This document shows, piece after piece, positions 1 through 9,151 of a stretch of DNA of 43,580 nt. Under the pieces are notes generated by a model, which was not told the origin of the DNA, ran no database searches, and worked only from the letters and a program-made list of their open reading frames with translations. Position 1 is the first letter of the stretch. The number at the start of each line of letters is the position of its first letter. The translations under genes were made by a program, and so were the position numbers. This stretch comes from Bacteroidota bacterium (GTDB taxonomy: Bacteria > Bacteroidota > Ignavibacteria > SZUA-365), in NCBI GenBank assembly GCA_029907355.1, contig JARYLZ010000019.1, positions 1-43,580 of the forward strand, read 5' to 3'.

Positions 1-324
1 GTCCATGACCGCATCACACGCCGCGAGTACGCCGCCCGCTGCGAGGAGAGCGATGTCGAACGACCGTCGGCAAACCGGCGTGTCGAGGTCGAGCCGGAAC
101 GGCGCCTGCTCGCACAAGGCACGTACCCGCTCGACATGCTCGCGCGCATGCACGCGCTCCACCCATTCTCGTTCGGCGGGGTGGGCATCGATCGGGATCA
201 GGAGCGGAGAGAGACCCGTGGCCTCGAGATGTGATACGATGGCGGTCAAGCGGCTCTCGTTCTCCGGGTGCGCATAGCCCGTGTCATGCTCGAGATAGTC
301 GGGATGATAGACGAAGCCGGTCAT
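1..324 (-). CDS. Histone deacetylase family protein (AcuC/HDAC-like), partial
   Basis: Only the first 108 codons are present; the gene runs off the left edge. It starts at the ATG at 322-324. The N-terminus reads MTGFVYHPDYLEHDTG and is followed by YAHPENESRL. The HDTG-x-x-HPEN-x-RL signature marks the start of the arginase/deacetylase fold in bacterial HDAC-like and AcuC-like zinc amidohydrolases. Further on it has the family's ERVHAREHVERVRALC-type segment. The catalytic His pair and zinc ligands would lie beyond the window. Family members deacetylate acetyl-lysine, acetylpolyamines or acetoin-related substrates; which one applies here cannot be told. A hairpin separates it from phoU, so it is probably a separate unit. 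The call rests on motif recognition of a fragment. Confidence 0.85.
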   Translation of the reverse strand, partial: MTGFVYHPDYLEHDTGYAHPENESRLTAIVSHLEATGLSPLLIPIDAHPAEREWVERVHAREHVERVRALCEQAPFRLDLDTPVCRRSFDIALLAAGGVLAACDAVMD

Positions 325-379
325 GGACAACCCTCGCGCGGTTCCTGGGACCCTTGAGGCAAAACTACGAACAACACGA

Positions 380-397
380 CAGGGATCCGCATCCCTG
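380..397 (-). terminator. Probable intrinsic terminator after phoU
   Basis: A perfect 7-bp stem (cagggat/atccctg) with the 4-nt loop ccgc lies about 50 bp past the phoU stop. Read on the minus strand it is followed by a T-rich stretch (tcgtgttgttcg, then agtttt). The T tract is interrupted, so this is a moderate call. It would separate the phoBRU transcript from the deacetylase gene. Confidence 0.45.
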
Positions 398-444
398 CGA
401 TTCGCCACCCGTCGTTCCCGCGCGGGGACGTTTTCAGGGCTTCT

Positions 445-1125
445 TCACTTCCCCTGCCCGGAGCAGACTTCCTTTCCGCCGTGACGAATAATCGTACCCT
501 GGACGAGGTACACGACATCCTCCGCAATGTTCGTGGCGTGGTCCGCGACCCGCTCGAGGTGCCGCGCGACACCGAGCAGGGCGAGCATCGGGTCGAGGTT
601 CTCCGGATGCGCGCGGATCTCGTCCTTGACGCGCCGAGACAGGAGGCGGTTGAGTTCGTCTACCTCGTCGTCGATGATGCAAACGCGTTGTGCCTGTGCG
701 GCATCCTGTTCGACGAGAGCATCCAGGCTCATTTTCACCATGGCCGCTGCCTTGTCCGTCATCGTCGACAGTTCGGGCGGGATGCGGACCGGTTTCGCGT
801 CGGAGATTTCGAACGCATGTTCGGCGATGTTCGTCGCAAGGTCGCCGATGCGCTCGAGGTCGTTGTTCATCTTGAGGACCGATACGATGAAACGGAGATC
901 GCCCGCCACAGGCTGATATAGTGCGAGGATCTTCAGGCATTCTTCCTCGATCGCGATTTCCATCGCATCGATTTCCGTGTCGTTCGCGATGACCTGTTCG
1001 GCGAGGCCCCGATCGTCCGTCATGATGGAACGAATCGCCGTCCGCAGCCCTTCCTCGACGATCGCACTCAGTGCGAGCATCTTTTTCTTGATCCCTTCGA
1101 TTTCGCGGTGAAAGTGCAAGGACAT
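445..1125 (-). CDS. phoU: Phosphate signalling complex protein PhoU
   Basis: The 226-residue product has the usual PhoU length. It begins MSLHFHREIEGIKKKML and has two PhoU three-helix bundles (about residues 15-105 and 120-210). Each carries the acidic/Asn metal-binding helix pattern: EIDAMEIAIEEECLKIL with DLRFIVSVLKMNNDLERIGDLA in the first, and DDEVDELNRLLSRR with ERVADHATNIAEDV in the second. PhoU is a cytoplasmic/membrane-associated adaptor that keeps the PhoR kinase inactive when phosphate is plentiful and restrains Pst uptake. It lies 54 bp downstream of phoR on the same strand, so phoB-phoR-phoU is very likely one operon. No pst transporter genes are in the window. Confidence 0.95.
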   Translation of the reverse strand: MSLHFHREIEGIKKKMLALSAIVEEGLRTAIRSIMTDDRGLAEQVIANDTEIDAMEIAIEEECLKILALYQPVAGDLRFIVSVLKMNNDLERIGDLATNIAEHAFEISDAKPVRIPPELSTMTDKAAAMVKMSLDALVEQDAAQAQRVCIIDDEVDELNRLLSRRVKDEIRAHPENLDPMLALLGVARHLERVADHATNIAEDVVYLVQGTIIRHGGKEVCSGQGK

Positions 1126-1179
1126 CTTCTCTGAACCCTCCTGCTCGATGAACGCCCTGATGGGACGATATCCCCCTCC

Positions 1180-2958
1180 TCACGCGGCGGGGAGCCGGAC
1201 CGTGAATACGCTCCCGACACCCGGCGTACTCTCGACCGTGACCATCCCGCCGTGTATGTGGACGATGTGTTTGACGATCGAAAGTCCAAGCCCCGTGCTC
1301 CCGGTCTTTCTGTCCCTCGACGGGTCGACCCGGTAGAATCGCTCGAAGACCCGCGGGAGGTGTTCGGCCGGAATGCCGCAGCCCTCGTCGGAAACCCTGA
1401 TGACCGCCTCACTGCCTTCCCGCACCGCCTCGACGGCGACGGTCGTCCCAGCCCGTGTGTACTTCACGGCGTTGTCGATGAGGTTGCGAAAAGCTTGTTC
1501 CAGCAAGTGAGGACTGCATTTCAGGGACAACGTTTCGTCACAATCCCAGCGGATCGTGACGGATTTCTCCGCCGCCTGTTCCTGATATGCGCATACTGCC
1601 GCTTCGAGAATACCGGCAAGGCGTTCCCGATCGAAAAGCATCGACTCGCGCCCCTGTTCCTGCTCGAGCCGGGATAAGCTCAGGAGATCCTCGATGATCC
1701 AATGGAGGCGGTCGGTTTCCTTTGCGATGACAGCGAGAAAGCGCGCCCTGGCCTCGGGGTCTTCGGCCGCACCGTCGATGAGGGTTTCGACGTACCCTTT
1801 GATCGACGTGACGGGTGTCTTGAGTTCATGGGACACGTTCGCGACGAAATCACGGCGTACCGTCTCCAGCCGGTGGAGCCGCGTGACATCGTTCATGACG
1901 AGCACCGCCCCGAGATTATTGCCTTCCGCGTCTCTCATCACGGTCCCATGGACCTGGAACGTGCGTTCCCCATCCGAATGGATGGTCAAGACATCCTCGA
2001 CGGGTGCGCCTGATGAGAGGGTGCGCGCAACGAAGCGTTGAAATGCCGTGTTTCGGACGACCTCTTGCACACTCCTCCCGATGACATGATCCTCGACGAC
2101 CCCGAAAAAGCGTGCTGCGGCCGTATTCATATTCATGACCCGCTCATCCGGGTCGACAGCGATGACACCCTCGATCATGGAAGTGAGGACGGCTTCCTGT
2201 TCGTTCCTCTGACGCAGAATGGTGCGGATCCGTGCATCGAGTTCCTTCGCCATGCGCGTCATGGCTTCGGCGAGTTCCCCGAACTCGTCACCGGATTCGA
2301 CGGGAATGCGGTGTGAAAGTTCGCCCCGCGCGAAAGCCTCCGCTCCCGAGACGATTGCCCGGAGAGGCTTCATCAGCCTCCGCATGTACAGGTAGAGGAA
2401 AAACGCGGACAGCACGGTGACGATCGCCCCACCGGCGATAACGCGTTGTTGAATTGCGGCGACCGCGTCTTCGACTTCGCTGAGGGAAAGAGCGGTCCGC
2501 GCGACTCCGGCCGTCCGCTCCCCCCGGAAAACGGGGACTGCGGCATACATCATGTTCTTTTTCAACGTCGGGCTGAATCGTATCGACCACGCTTCCTCTC
2601 CCGCGAGTGCACGGGATATTTCCGGCCTGTCCCGGTGATTCTCTAATTCCGCAGGGTCTTCGTCGGAATCACCGAGCACCGTCCCGTCCGGGGCGACGAT
2701 CGTGACGCGTGTCCCGGACAGTTTCCCCATGCGCACCGTCATCGCCCGGAGATCGTCCAGGCGTTCCTTCTCGAGAAGGTCTTCGATTTCGACGCGGACC
2801 AATCGCGCGCGGACGAGGAGATCACCGGAAATTCGCCGGTGATAGGTCGCTTTCAGAGAATTCATGCTAACCATGACGAAAGCGAACAGGGCGAGCAGCG
2901 TAACGACTGCGATCCCAACGGGTATCCGGTACGCGATCGAGCGTCGAGGCGTCTTCAT
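1180..2958 (-). CDS. phoR: Phosphate-regulon-type sensor histidine kinase PhoR
   Basis: A 592-residue membrane histidine kinase starting MKTPRRSIAYRIPVG. TM1 is at about residues 13-35, a periplasmic sensor region follows, TM2 is at about 172-192, then HAMP (about 193-245), a PAS domain (about 255-355), HisKA with the phospho-acceptor in FVANVSHELKTPVTS (His near 370) and HATPase_c with the N box NLIDNAVKYT, DEGCGIP and GSTGLGLSIVKHIV. This is the long PhoR/PnpS-like layout rather than the short E. coli PhoR. The start is set by an ATGA overlap with the phoB stop. The open frame continues upstream through phoB on another reading, but that extension is not the gene. It should phosphorylate PhoB when phosphate is limiting. 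Confidence 0.93.
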   Translation of the reverse strand: MKTPRRSIAYRIPVGIAVVTLLALFAFVMVSMNSLKATYHRRISGDLLVRARLVRVEIEDLLEKERLDDLRAMTVRMGKLSGTRVTIVAPDGTVLGDSDEDPAELENHRDRPEISRALAGEEAWSIRFSPTLKKNMMYAAVPVFRGERTAGVARTALSLSEVEDAVAAIQQRVIAGGAIVTVLSAFFLYLYMRRLMKPLRAIVSGAEAFARGELSHRIPVESGDEFGELAEAMTRMAKELDARIRTILRQRNEQEAVLTSMIEGVIAVDPDERVMNMNTAAARFFGVVEDHVIGRSVQEVVRNTAFQRFVARTLSSGAPVEDVLTIHSDGERTFQVHGTVMRDAEGNNLGAVLVMNDVTRLHRLETVRRDFVANVSHELKTPVTSIKGYVETLIDGAAEDPEARARFLAVIAKETDRLHWIIEDLLSLSRLEQEQGRESMLFDRERLAGILEAAVCAYQEQAAEKSVTIRWDCDETLSLKCSPHLLEQAFRNLIDNAVKYTRAGTTVAVEAVREGSEAVIRVSDEGCGIPAEHLPRVFERFYRVDPSRDRKTGSTGLGLSIVKHIVHIHGGMVTVESTPGVGSVFTVRLPAA

Positions 2959-3641
2959 TCTCTGAACCTGTAACCGACACCTCTGACCGTCTCGATGTAC
3001 GCTGCAGCATCCCCCATTTTCCGCCGAATACCGACAATCTGGACATCGACCGAGCGGTCCGTCACGGGGTAATCGTCCCCGCGGATGGCTTCTACAATTT
3101 GCGCACGGGTGAAAACCCAGCCCGCCCTGCGCGCGAGGACGTACAGGATGCGAAATTCCGTGGCGGTCAGATCGATCTTTTTCCCGCTTGCATGGACCTG
3201 GTGTCGTTGGGGATCGATCACAAGGTCGTGAATCCGGATCGTCTCGTTCTCGCCTGCCGGTGTCGACGCCTTGCGACGCATGACGGATTTGACGCGCGCG
3301 AGGAACACGCGGGGGCTGAACGGTTTCGTAATGTAATCGTCCGCGCCGAGTTCCAACCCCGCAACGATATCGCTTTCCTCCGTTCGCGCCGTCACCATCA
3401 AGATGGGAGTGGAGACCGTCTCGGGGCGGCTCCTCAGGAGGCGACAAACCTCCAGGCCGTCCATACCGGGAAGCATGAGATCGAGCACGATACAATCCGG
3501 CGTTCGGCGTCCGGCTTTCTGGAGGGCTTCCTCGCCTGTGCGCGCCTGTTCCACCGTGTACCCTTCTTTCCGAAGGTTGAACGCCAACAATTCCCTGATG
3601 TCGTCCTCGTCCTCCACGACGAGAACAGTCCCTTTCGCCAT
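2955..3641 (-). CDS. phoB: Response regulator PhoB (OmpR family)
   Basis: A 228-residue two-domain regulator. The receiver domain (about 1-120) has the acidic pocket VVEDEDD, the phospho-acceptor Asp54 in IVLDLMLPGMDG and the Lys of YITKPFSPR. The C-terminal winged helix (about 130-226) has LTATEFRILYVLA and the recognition-helix region SVDVQIVGIRRKMGD, ending VRGVGYRFRE. It is the partner of PhoR, whose ATG overlaps its stop by 4 bp. A good ribosome-binding site (AGGTGA) sits 5 bp before the ATG. PhoB would activate phosphate-scavenging genes; I did not find a convincing E. coli-type Pho box in front, although CAT-containing half-repeats occur around 3715-3740. Confidence 0.94.
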   Translation of the reverse strand: MAKGTVLVVEDEDDIRELLAFNLRKEGYTVEQARTGEEALQKAGRRTPDCIVLDLMLPGMDGLEVCRLLRSRPETVSTPILMVTARTEESDIVAGLELGADDYITKPFSPRVFLARVKSVMRRKASTPAGENETIRIHDLVIDPQRHQVHASGKKIDLTATEFRILYVLARRAGWVFTRAQIVEAIRGDDYPVTDRSVDVQIVGIRRKMGDAAAYIETVRGVGYRFRE

Positions 3642-3740
3642 GACTCACCTGTTTCCTGAGGCGTTCTGCATAACGCAATATCGCCGATGAACCGTTAGCA
3701 AATTGCAAGCGCGGCATGAGATTTTCATGTGAAATGAAAA

Positions 3741-3770
3741 CCCGCCACGGCATTCGACTTGCGCCGTGGG
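3741..3770 (-). terminator. Probable terminator downstream of mscL
   Basis: A 7-bp stem (ccacggc/gccgtgg, 3745-3751 with 3763-3769) has an 11-nt loop. Read on the minus strand the hairpin is followed by cgggttttc, a short T run. It lies between the mscL stop and the phoB start, as expected for termination of the mscL transcript before the phoB promoter region. The 274-bp gap 3642-3915 holds no gene. Confidence 0.4.
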
Positions 3771-3915
3771 CACCGCATTGCCCGTCTTTTCAGTCGTATG
3801 TTCTCCTCCAACCACCGGCCGGAAGAGGAGGAGGGGACGCGTCCGCCGAACTGCCATTTCCCTGAGCGCGTCCCGCGGCCCTCAAGCTACGACCTCACCT
3901 TCGGAACCGGGACTG

Positions 3916-4341
3916 TCAGCGCTTGAGGTTGTCGCGTATCTCACGAAGTAAGAGGATCTCCTCCGGCGGTTCGGGCGGCGCCTGCACCGGTTCGGGTGCC
4001 TGTCGACGCATCTTGTTCACGGTCTTCACCAGCAGGAACACCGCGAACGCGATGATGAGGAACGAGATGAGCGTATTGACGAACACCCCGTAGTTCAAGG
4101 TGACGGCGCCCGCCTGCTTGGCTGCGGCTAGGGTCGGGTACGGACCGGGGGTCGCCCCCTCTTTGAGGAGAATGAAAAAGCCGGAGAAATCGATCCCCCC
4201 GAGCAGCAACCCGATGGGGGGCATGATGACATCATTGACCAGCGACGACACGATGGACCCGAAAGCGGCTCCGATAATGATGCCGACAGCCATGTCGATC
4301 ATGTTGCCGCGCATGACGAATTCCTTGAATTCCTTGAACAT
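3916..4341 (-). CDS. mscL: Large-conductance mechanosensitive channel MscL
   Basis: The 141-residue product matches MscL in length and plan. It has the N-terminal amphipathic helix [20 protein letters not shown] and TM1 [21 protein letters not shown] with the pore-constriction pattern. A periplasmic loop follows, then TM2 ([21 protein letters not shown]) and a cytoplasmic C-terminal helix ([15 protein letters not shown]). The homopentamer in the inner membrane opens under membrane tension and releases small solutes on hypo-osmotic shock. The start is chosen at the ATG preceded by GGAGG at a 6-bp distance; an upstream in-frame extension exists but has no better site. Residues 61-75 of the loop are rich in Gly, Pro and Ala. 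Confidence 0.95.
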   Translation of the reverse strand: MFKEFKEFVMRGNMIDMAVGIIIGAAFGSIVSSLVNDVIMPPIGLLLGGIDFSGFFILLKEGATPGPYPTLAAAKQAGAVTLNYGVFVNTLISFLIIAFAVFLLVKTVNKMRRQAPEPVQAPPEPPEEILLLREIRDNLKR

Positions 4342-4414
4342 CCGTGCCTCCATAGGTGTTGAGTGTATGGGGTGAACCAGCCGACCCCTCAACGAGGCCA
4401 GCAGAGCAGTGTGA

Positions 4415-5254
4415 TCAGAGAAGCGTGTACGTGAGACCGAGAGCGAGCGCTTCCTTCACCTGGGTACGCCTCGTTTGGGCGATTTCGTGGACGAGGAGCA
4501 CGTTCAACGACACGTTGACATACGCGTTGACTTTGGCACTCAACGTATTGTCCCAACGCACGTCCCAGACATCGAGGTGTTCGAATGCGGAGAAGAGATT
4601 CAATTGAGACGTGTAGAGGATGTTCTCCATGACAGGGTACTTGGCGCTCGTCCCGGATTCGATGCCCGTTTGGACCCTCGTTTTTTTTCCAGGGTCGCCC
4701 GTATAGCCGAAACGTGTGAAAGAAGACGTGAATGTCTCTTTCACGGCTACGCCGAGACGGGTTGCGAAATACTCCGACGGCTGGTACGCGAAACCGGCGC
4801 TCTCGATGAGGTAACCCGGGTCGAAGAAGCCGGACGTCTGTGTCCTTACACCATCGACGGTCTTGTAGCCCGGCGCACATTGCGTTCTCAACGAGACGGA
4901 AAGGTACGGGTCGATCGGCCAACCGAGCCGGTAAGCGAGGATGCTCTCGACGAAGAGTTCATCATCGGTTTTCTCGACGTCTCTTTCACCGACCTTCGCC
5001 TGCCCGTACGTGGCTTTCAATCCGTTCGTCCAGCGATAACGCTCACCTGAGTAAGCGAACTTCCCCGTCGTGAATAGGGCCCATGCGATGGTGCTTTCCC
5101 CGCCCTGCATCCAGTTGTGCAGACTGACCTGTGTCAGGTTCATCCCCGCGACGAGCGTGTTTTTCCACCCGTGTTCCGTTTCACCAACAGGTTTTTCCTG
5201 GGCGGCGATGGGGACAGCGCAGAAGATGAGGCACAGTGCGATACGGTTTTTCAT
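4415..5254 (-). CDS. DUF3078 outer-membrane protein
   Basis: A 279-residue protein with a signal peptide ([19 protein letters not shown]). The body follows the DUF3078 pattern known mainly from Bacteroidota: [19 protein letters not shown], then [54 protein letters not shown] and a final set of alternating beta strands ending LGLTYTLL. The alternating hydrophobic strands suggest an outer-membrane beta-barrel; no function is established for the family. Its ATG lies 5 bp beyond the stop of the MFS gene, and its ribosome-binding site (AAGGTGA) overlaps that stop, so the two are translationally coupled. Confidence 0.85.
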   Translation of the reverse strand: MKNRIALCLIFCAVPIAAQEKPVGETEHGWKNTLVAGMNLTQVSLHNWMQGGESTIAWALFTTGKFAYSGERYRWTNGLKATYGQAKVGERDVEKTDDELFVESILAYRLGWPIDPYLSVSLRTQCAPGYKTVDGVRTQTSGFFDPGYLIESAGFAYQPSEYFATRLGVAVKETFTSSFTRFGYTGDPGKKTRVQTGIESGTSAKYPVMENILYTSQLNLFSAFEHLDVWDVRWDNTLSAKVNAYVNVSLNVLLVHEIAQTRRTQVKEALALGLTYTLL

Positions 5255-5259
5255 GTCGA

Positions 5260-6495
5260 TCACCTTGCTCGTTTTAGTTGGGAAAGAAGTGTAATGCTCT
5301 CTCGCGAAGGGAAAAGGGCTCCCGGGTGCCTGCGAATGTCCACCGCCACGAGCACGGCGGCCGTACATGCCGCTGCGGAAGCGATGGGGAAGACGATATC
5401 GTGATGGAATGCTCCCGCCATCGCCCCGACCCCCATGGACATGAAAGCTGCACCTGTATCCATCATCCCGGTGATCAGCGCGACGGCGCTGCCGGATATT
5501 TCCTGCGGTACAAGGAGATAGCCGAACGTCGTGACGGCGGGGAATGCGAGACCGTGGGCCGTCCCGCTCAGGAGCCCGGCCGCCACAACCCAAATGACAT
5601 GGTCCGCCGCCGAGAGAATGGCGAGCCCCGCCCCGTACAGAAAGTACGCCGGTACCAGCACGTGGCGGACCCCTACGCGATCCCCCCAGCGCCCACCGAC
5701 GATGCGCACGAGAACGCCCCCGATTCCCCACGCCGTGAAATAAAGGCTGAACCCCTCGATGCCGCGGGCACCGGCAACAACGGCCAAGAAGCTCTGCGGT
5801 GCACTCGAGCAAAGGGCAAGAAGGAACGCGAGGAGAGCGGCAAATGCGATGCGCGGCGTTCGGAACGCGGAGATGATCGCTCTCACCGTCGGTCCGGCGG
5901 TGTCCGAATGCCGGAACCTTAGGCGGGAGATCAGGAGGATGGCGACGCCGCCGAGACAGCCCATCGAGACGAAAAACGTCGACAGTCCGAACGTACGAAT
6001 GATCGTTTCGCCGATGGAGGGGCCGACGCTTGCCCCCGCAAGTCCGGAAATCCCATACATGGCGATCGCCTCGTTGCGTCTGTGTGCGGGTGCGATGCGA
6101 GCAGCCAGCGTAAATGCTGCGGAAAAATGCGCGCCGTATCCGAAGCCCTGTACGGCGCGTATCATCCATACGAGGGCATTCAAACCACTCCCCTGCAAGG
6201 CGGCGTACCCAAAAGCGGGAAGGCTGATGCAGAGGCTCCCGGCGACAAGGACGGCGACCGGTCCGGAACGGTCGATCAGCCAACCGACCACGGGGCGCCC
6301 CGCGACGGCTGCGAGGGCATATACCCCCATGAAGAGTCCGACCACGGTCACGCCCCCACCTTCGGCGCGCACGTACAGCGGGTAGAGAGCGTTGTTCGTG
6401 AAGTGGAGAGCCATCACGAAATTGTACGCGAACCCGGCAAGGAATGCTGGCGTGTAAAGTGAAGCTGAATCCTTCACATCATTGAGGGTGGGCAT
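5260..6495 (-). CDS. Major facilitator superfamily transporter
   Basis: The 411-residue product has about 12 hydrophobic segments in two halves, with the MFS loop 2-3 motif as GRPVVGWLIDRSGPV after TM2 and a second copy GGRWGDRVGVR in the C-terminal half. It resembles drug/sugar efflux-type MFS proteins of the inner membrane, but the substrate cannot be assigned. The start MPTLNDVKD is preferred over an upstream in-frame ATG at 6543, because an AT-rich promoter-like element (TATATT on the minus strand, about 6506-6511) lies between them; that would make the leader very short. It diverges from iorA and is coupled to the DUF3078 gene downstream. Confidence 0.85.
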   Translation of the reverse strand: MPTLNDVKDSASLYTPAFLAGFAYNFVMALHFTNNALYPLYVRAEGGGVTVVGLFMGVYALAAVAGRPVVGWLIDRSGPVAVLVAGSLCISLPAFGYAALQGSGLNALVWMIRAVQGFGYGAHFSAAFTLAARIAPAHRRNEAIAMYGISGLAGASVGPSIGETIIRTFGLSTFFVSMGCLGGVAILLISRLRFRHSDTAGPTVRAIISAFRTPRIAFAALLAFLLALCSSAPQSFLAVVAGARGIEGFSLYFTAWGIGGVLVRIVGGRWGDRVGVRHVLVPAYFLYGAGLAILSAADHVIWVVAAGLLSGTAHGLAFPAVTTFGYLLVPQEISGSAVALITGMMDTGAAFMSMGVGAMAGAFHHDIVFPIASAAACTAAVLVAVDIRRHPGALFPSRESITLLSQLKRAR

Positions 6496-6695
6496 TTCCG
6501 AAGTTAATATACGAATGAATAACCTAACGGGGACGCAGAACATGCAATGCGATGCATCGTTCTCGTGCCGTTAAGGGTAGGATTTGGACCGCCCTGTCGT
6601 TATTTTCTCTGGTCCGGATCGTTTCTCACCGAGGAACGTCCCACGTACAAGAGATCCCTCCCCACCCACGCACATTCATAATCCGAGGAACGTTC

Positions 6696-8294
6696 ATGAA
6701 ACGCATGATGCTTCTCGGTGACGAGGCAATCGCACAGGGAGCGCTGGATGCCGGCTTATCGGGAGCCTACGCTTACCCCGGCACGCCTTCCACGGAGATC
6801 ACCGAGTATGTCCAACGTTCGCCCGAGGCAAAAGCCCGCGGCGTGTACGCACAATGGTCGGCCAATGAAAAGACCGCCATGGAAACGGCGCTCGGTATGT
6901 CATACGCGGGCAAACGGGCTATCGCGTGCATGAAACATGTCGGTTTGAACGTCGCCGCAGACGGTTTCATCAACTCGGCGATCACCGGCGCCAACGGCGG
7001 ATTGATCGTCGTCGCCGCCGATGACCCCTCCATGCATTCGTCCCAGAATGAACAGGATTCCCGTTTCTACGGCAAGTTCGCCATGGTTCCCACCATCGAA
7101 CCCGGCAATCAGCAGGAGGCATACGATGCCATGCATTACGGGTTCGACCTCTCGGAAAAGTATGGGACCCCGGTTCTGGTGCGTATCACCACGCGTCTCG
7201 CACATTCGCGGTCGGCGGTCACCACACGCGAACCGCGCATGCAGAACGACCTCCGTCTCCCCGAGAACAAGAGGCAGTTCGTCCTGCTCCCCGCCATCGC
7301 GCGGAAGAACTACCAGAGCCTGCTCGGCAAACAGGAGGCGTTCGAGAAAGAGTCTTCCGAGTCGGCTTTCAACCGACTCATCGACGGGCCGGACCGATCG
7401 ACCGGCATCGTGGCGGCGGGTTTGGCCTTCAACTATCTCATGGAAATCTTCCCCGACGGCTGTCCACATCCTGTGCTCAAGGTCGGGCAGTACCCCCTGC
7501 CGAGGGTCCTCGTCAAGCGGCTTTTCGACGCATGCCCGCGCATCATCGTGCTGGAAGAAGGCGCACCCTTCGTCGAGGAGATGCTTCGCGGAGTCCTCGA
7601 CGGGTACAAGGACATCCACGGCCGAATGGACGGCCTCCTTCCCCGTGCGGGCGAGCTCAACCCCAACATCGTCGGCCAGGCACTCGGAAAGGAAATCCGC
7701 CGCGGTGAATCTATAACGGATGTCGTCGTTTCCCGGCCACCCGAACTGTGCAAGGGTTGCCCCCATATCGACACTTTCGAGGCCCTCAACGAGGCGCTGC
7801 GCGGCTACGAGGAAGGCCGTGTCTTCTCGGATATCGGCTGTTACACGCTCGGTGCCCTGCCCCCATTCAACGCGATCAACTCGTGCGTGGACATGGGGGC
7901 GAGCATCACGATGGCGATCGGCGCTGCGGAAGCGGGACTCGTCCCCTCCATCGCAGTCATCGGCGACTCGACGTTCACGCACTCCGGTATCACGGGCCTC
8001 CTCGATGCGGTCAACGCCGCCGTCCCCATTACGGTGGTGATCCTCGACAACGACACGACGGCCATGACCGGCGGGCAGCCCTCCCCCGGCAGCGGGAAAT
8101 TGACGGATATCTGCCTCGGCGTCGGCGTACCGTCGGAGCACATCATCGTCATCGAGCCGTTGAAGAAGAATCATGCAGCCAACGTGGAAGTCATGAAGCG
8201 GGAAATTCAGCACCCCGGTGTCTCCGTCATCATCCCCCGACGTGAATGCATTCAAACTGCGGCGGATTCTCGGAAGGAGGCGAAGAAATCATGA
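6696..8294 (+). CDS. iorA: Indolepyruvate:ferredoxin oxidoreductase alpha subunit
   Basis: A 532-residue thiamine-pyrophosphate enzyme subunit that oxidatively decarboxylates aryl-pyruvates to aryl-acetyl-CoA and passes electrons to ferredoxin. The N-terminal pyrimidine-binding domain opens LLGDEAIAQGALDAG, then AYAYPGTPSTEI. The C-terminal TPP domain has ELCKGCPHIDTF, DIGCYTLGALPP and the TPP/Mg motif IGDSTFTHSGITG ending ILDNDTTAMTGGQ. The start has GAGGA 6-7 bp upstream. Unlike the longer classical IorA (over 600 residues), the chain stops soon after the TPP domain and lacks the C-terminal two-cluster ferredoxin domain. The stop overlaps the iorB start (ATGA). Confidence 0.93.
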   Translation: MKRMMLLGDEAIAQGALDAGLSGAYAYPGTPSTEITEYVQRSPEAKARGVYAQWSANEKTAMETALGMSYAGKRAIACMKHVGLNVAADGFINSAITGANGGLIVVAADDPSMHSSQNEQDSRFYGKFAMVPTIEPGNQQEAYDAMHYGFDLSEKYGTPVLVRITTRLAHSRSAVTTREPRMQNDLRLPENKRQFVLLPAIARKNYQSLLGKQEAFEKESSESAFNRLIDGPDRSTGIVAAGLAFNYLMEIFPDGCPHPVLKVGQYPLPRVLVKRLFDACPRIIVLEEGAPFVEEMLRGVLDGYKDIHGRMDGLLPRAGELNPNIVGQALGKEIRRGESITDVVVSRPPELCKGCPHIDTFEALNEALRGYEEGRVFSDIGCYTLGALPPFNAINSCVDMGASITMAIGAAEAGLVPSIAVIGDSTFTHSGITGLLDAVNAAVPITVVILDNDTTAMTGGQPSPGSGKLTDICLGVGVPSEHIIVIEPLKKNHAANVEVMKREIQHPGVSVIIPRRECIQTAADSRKEAKKS

Positions 8295-8893
8295 AACGCG
8301 ACATCATCCTCGCAGGCGTGGGCGGGCAAGGCATCCTCACCATCGCCACCGTCATCGGCTACGCGGCGGTCGAACGCGGCCTCTTCCTGAAACAATCCGA
8401 AGTCCACGGGATGTCCCAGCGGGGCGGCGAAGTCCAATCGCACCTTCGCATTTCCGACACGGAAGTGTTTTCCGATCTCGTGCCGGAAGGCGGCGCCGAT
8501 CTCATCATCGGCGTCGAACCGATGGAGTCCCTGCGCTACTACTCGTACCTGAAACCCGGCGAGGGCTGGCTCATCACGAACAAGAAACCGTTCGTCAACA
8601 TCCCGAACTACCCGGACTTCGAGACCCTCTGGAACAGAATTTCCTCCTTGCCGCGTGCTATTCTCATCGACGGCGACACCATCGCACGCGAGCACGCGAA
8701 CGCACGCGCCGTGAACATCGTCGTCCTCGGCGCAGCGTCCGACCATGTCGGGCTTCCCGTCGAGGACCTGCGCAACGCCATCCGCGTCATCTTCGCGCGC
8801 AAAGGCGACGCAGTCGTCGAGGCGAACCTTCGGGCTTTCGACGCCGGCAGGGCATTCGCAGGGTCGTGGGGAAAAGTGCCCGCGACGGCCTGA
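8291..8893 (+). CDS. iorB: Indolepyruvate:ferredoxin oxidoreductase beta subunit
   Basis: The 200-residue gamma-type domain of the 2-oxoacid:ferredoxin oxidoreductase superfamily. It begins MKRDIILAGVGGQGILT, the CoA/TPP-associated Gly-rich loop, followed by QSEVHGMSQRGGEVQSHLRI and DLIIGVEPMESLRY, both typical of IorB. It forms the functional enzyme with IorA. The ATG lies within the iorA stop (ATGA, 4-bp overlap) and AAGGAGG sits a few bases upstream, so the pair is translationally coupled. A strong palindrome downstream probably ends the transcript. Confidence 0.94.
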   Translation: MKRDIILAGVGGQGILTIATVIGYAAVERGLFLKQSEVHGMSQRGGEVQSHLRISDTEVFSDLVPEGGADLIIGVEPMESLRYYSYLKPGEGWLITNKKPFVNIPNYPDFETLWNRISSLPRAILIDGDTIAREHANARAVNIVVLGAASDHVGLPVEDLRNAIRVIFARKGDAVVEANLRAFDAGRAFAGSWGKVPATA

Positions 8894-9062
8894 GCGGGAC
8901 ACGCTTCCTTGCCGTGAGCGAATGCACCGGCTGGTTTTTCCGACGAGAATGCCTATTCCGGCAAAGGAGGGATCGATAACGCATTCATCGGTATCGTAAT
9001 CCACCGAGGGAGTGCGCTTCGACGGAAGTTCTCGGCCGATTGGACGGTATCGGGCAAACGGA

Positions 9063-9088
9063 AACGGGCCTGCATATGCAGGCCCGTT
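9063..9088. terminator. Bidirectional terminator, 26-bp perfect palindrome
   Basis: A perfect inverted repeat with no unpaired base; the arms are AACGGGCCTGCAT and its complement, centred between 9075 and 9076. It sits between the convergent iorB (plus) and S46 peptidase (minus) genes. On the minus strand it is followed by TTTCCGTTTG, on the plus strand by a weaker TT. Position and GC-rich stem fit a shared terminator. The rest of the 8894-9151 gap shows no gene. Confidence 0.6.
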
Positions 9089-9151
9089 CGACGTTGTAAG
9101 GGTGAGGAGCTCCGTTTCCGCGAGGACGATGGGCTTCCTCTCGGAATCCCG

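Noticed and set aside
417-426. 10-nt palindrome cccgcgcggg after phoU
   Set aside because: It has no loop and no T tract; the neighbouring hairpin at 380-397 is the better terminator.
1180-3753. 857-codon open frame covering phoR and phoB
   Set aside because: Its upstream third is the wrong frame of phoB; the true phoR start is the ATG overlapping the phoB stop at 2955-2958.
4415-6283. 622-codon open frame covering the DUF3078 gene and most of the MFS gene
   Set aside because: Only the last 279 codons have a signal peptide and family motifs; the rest is antisense-like frame noise inside the MFS gene.
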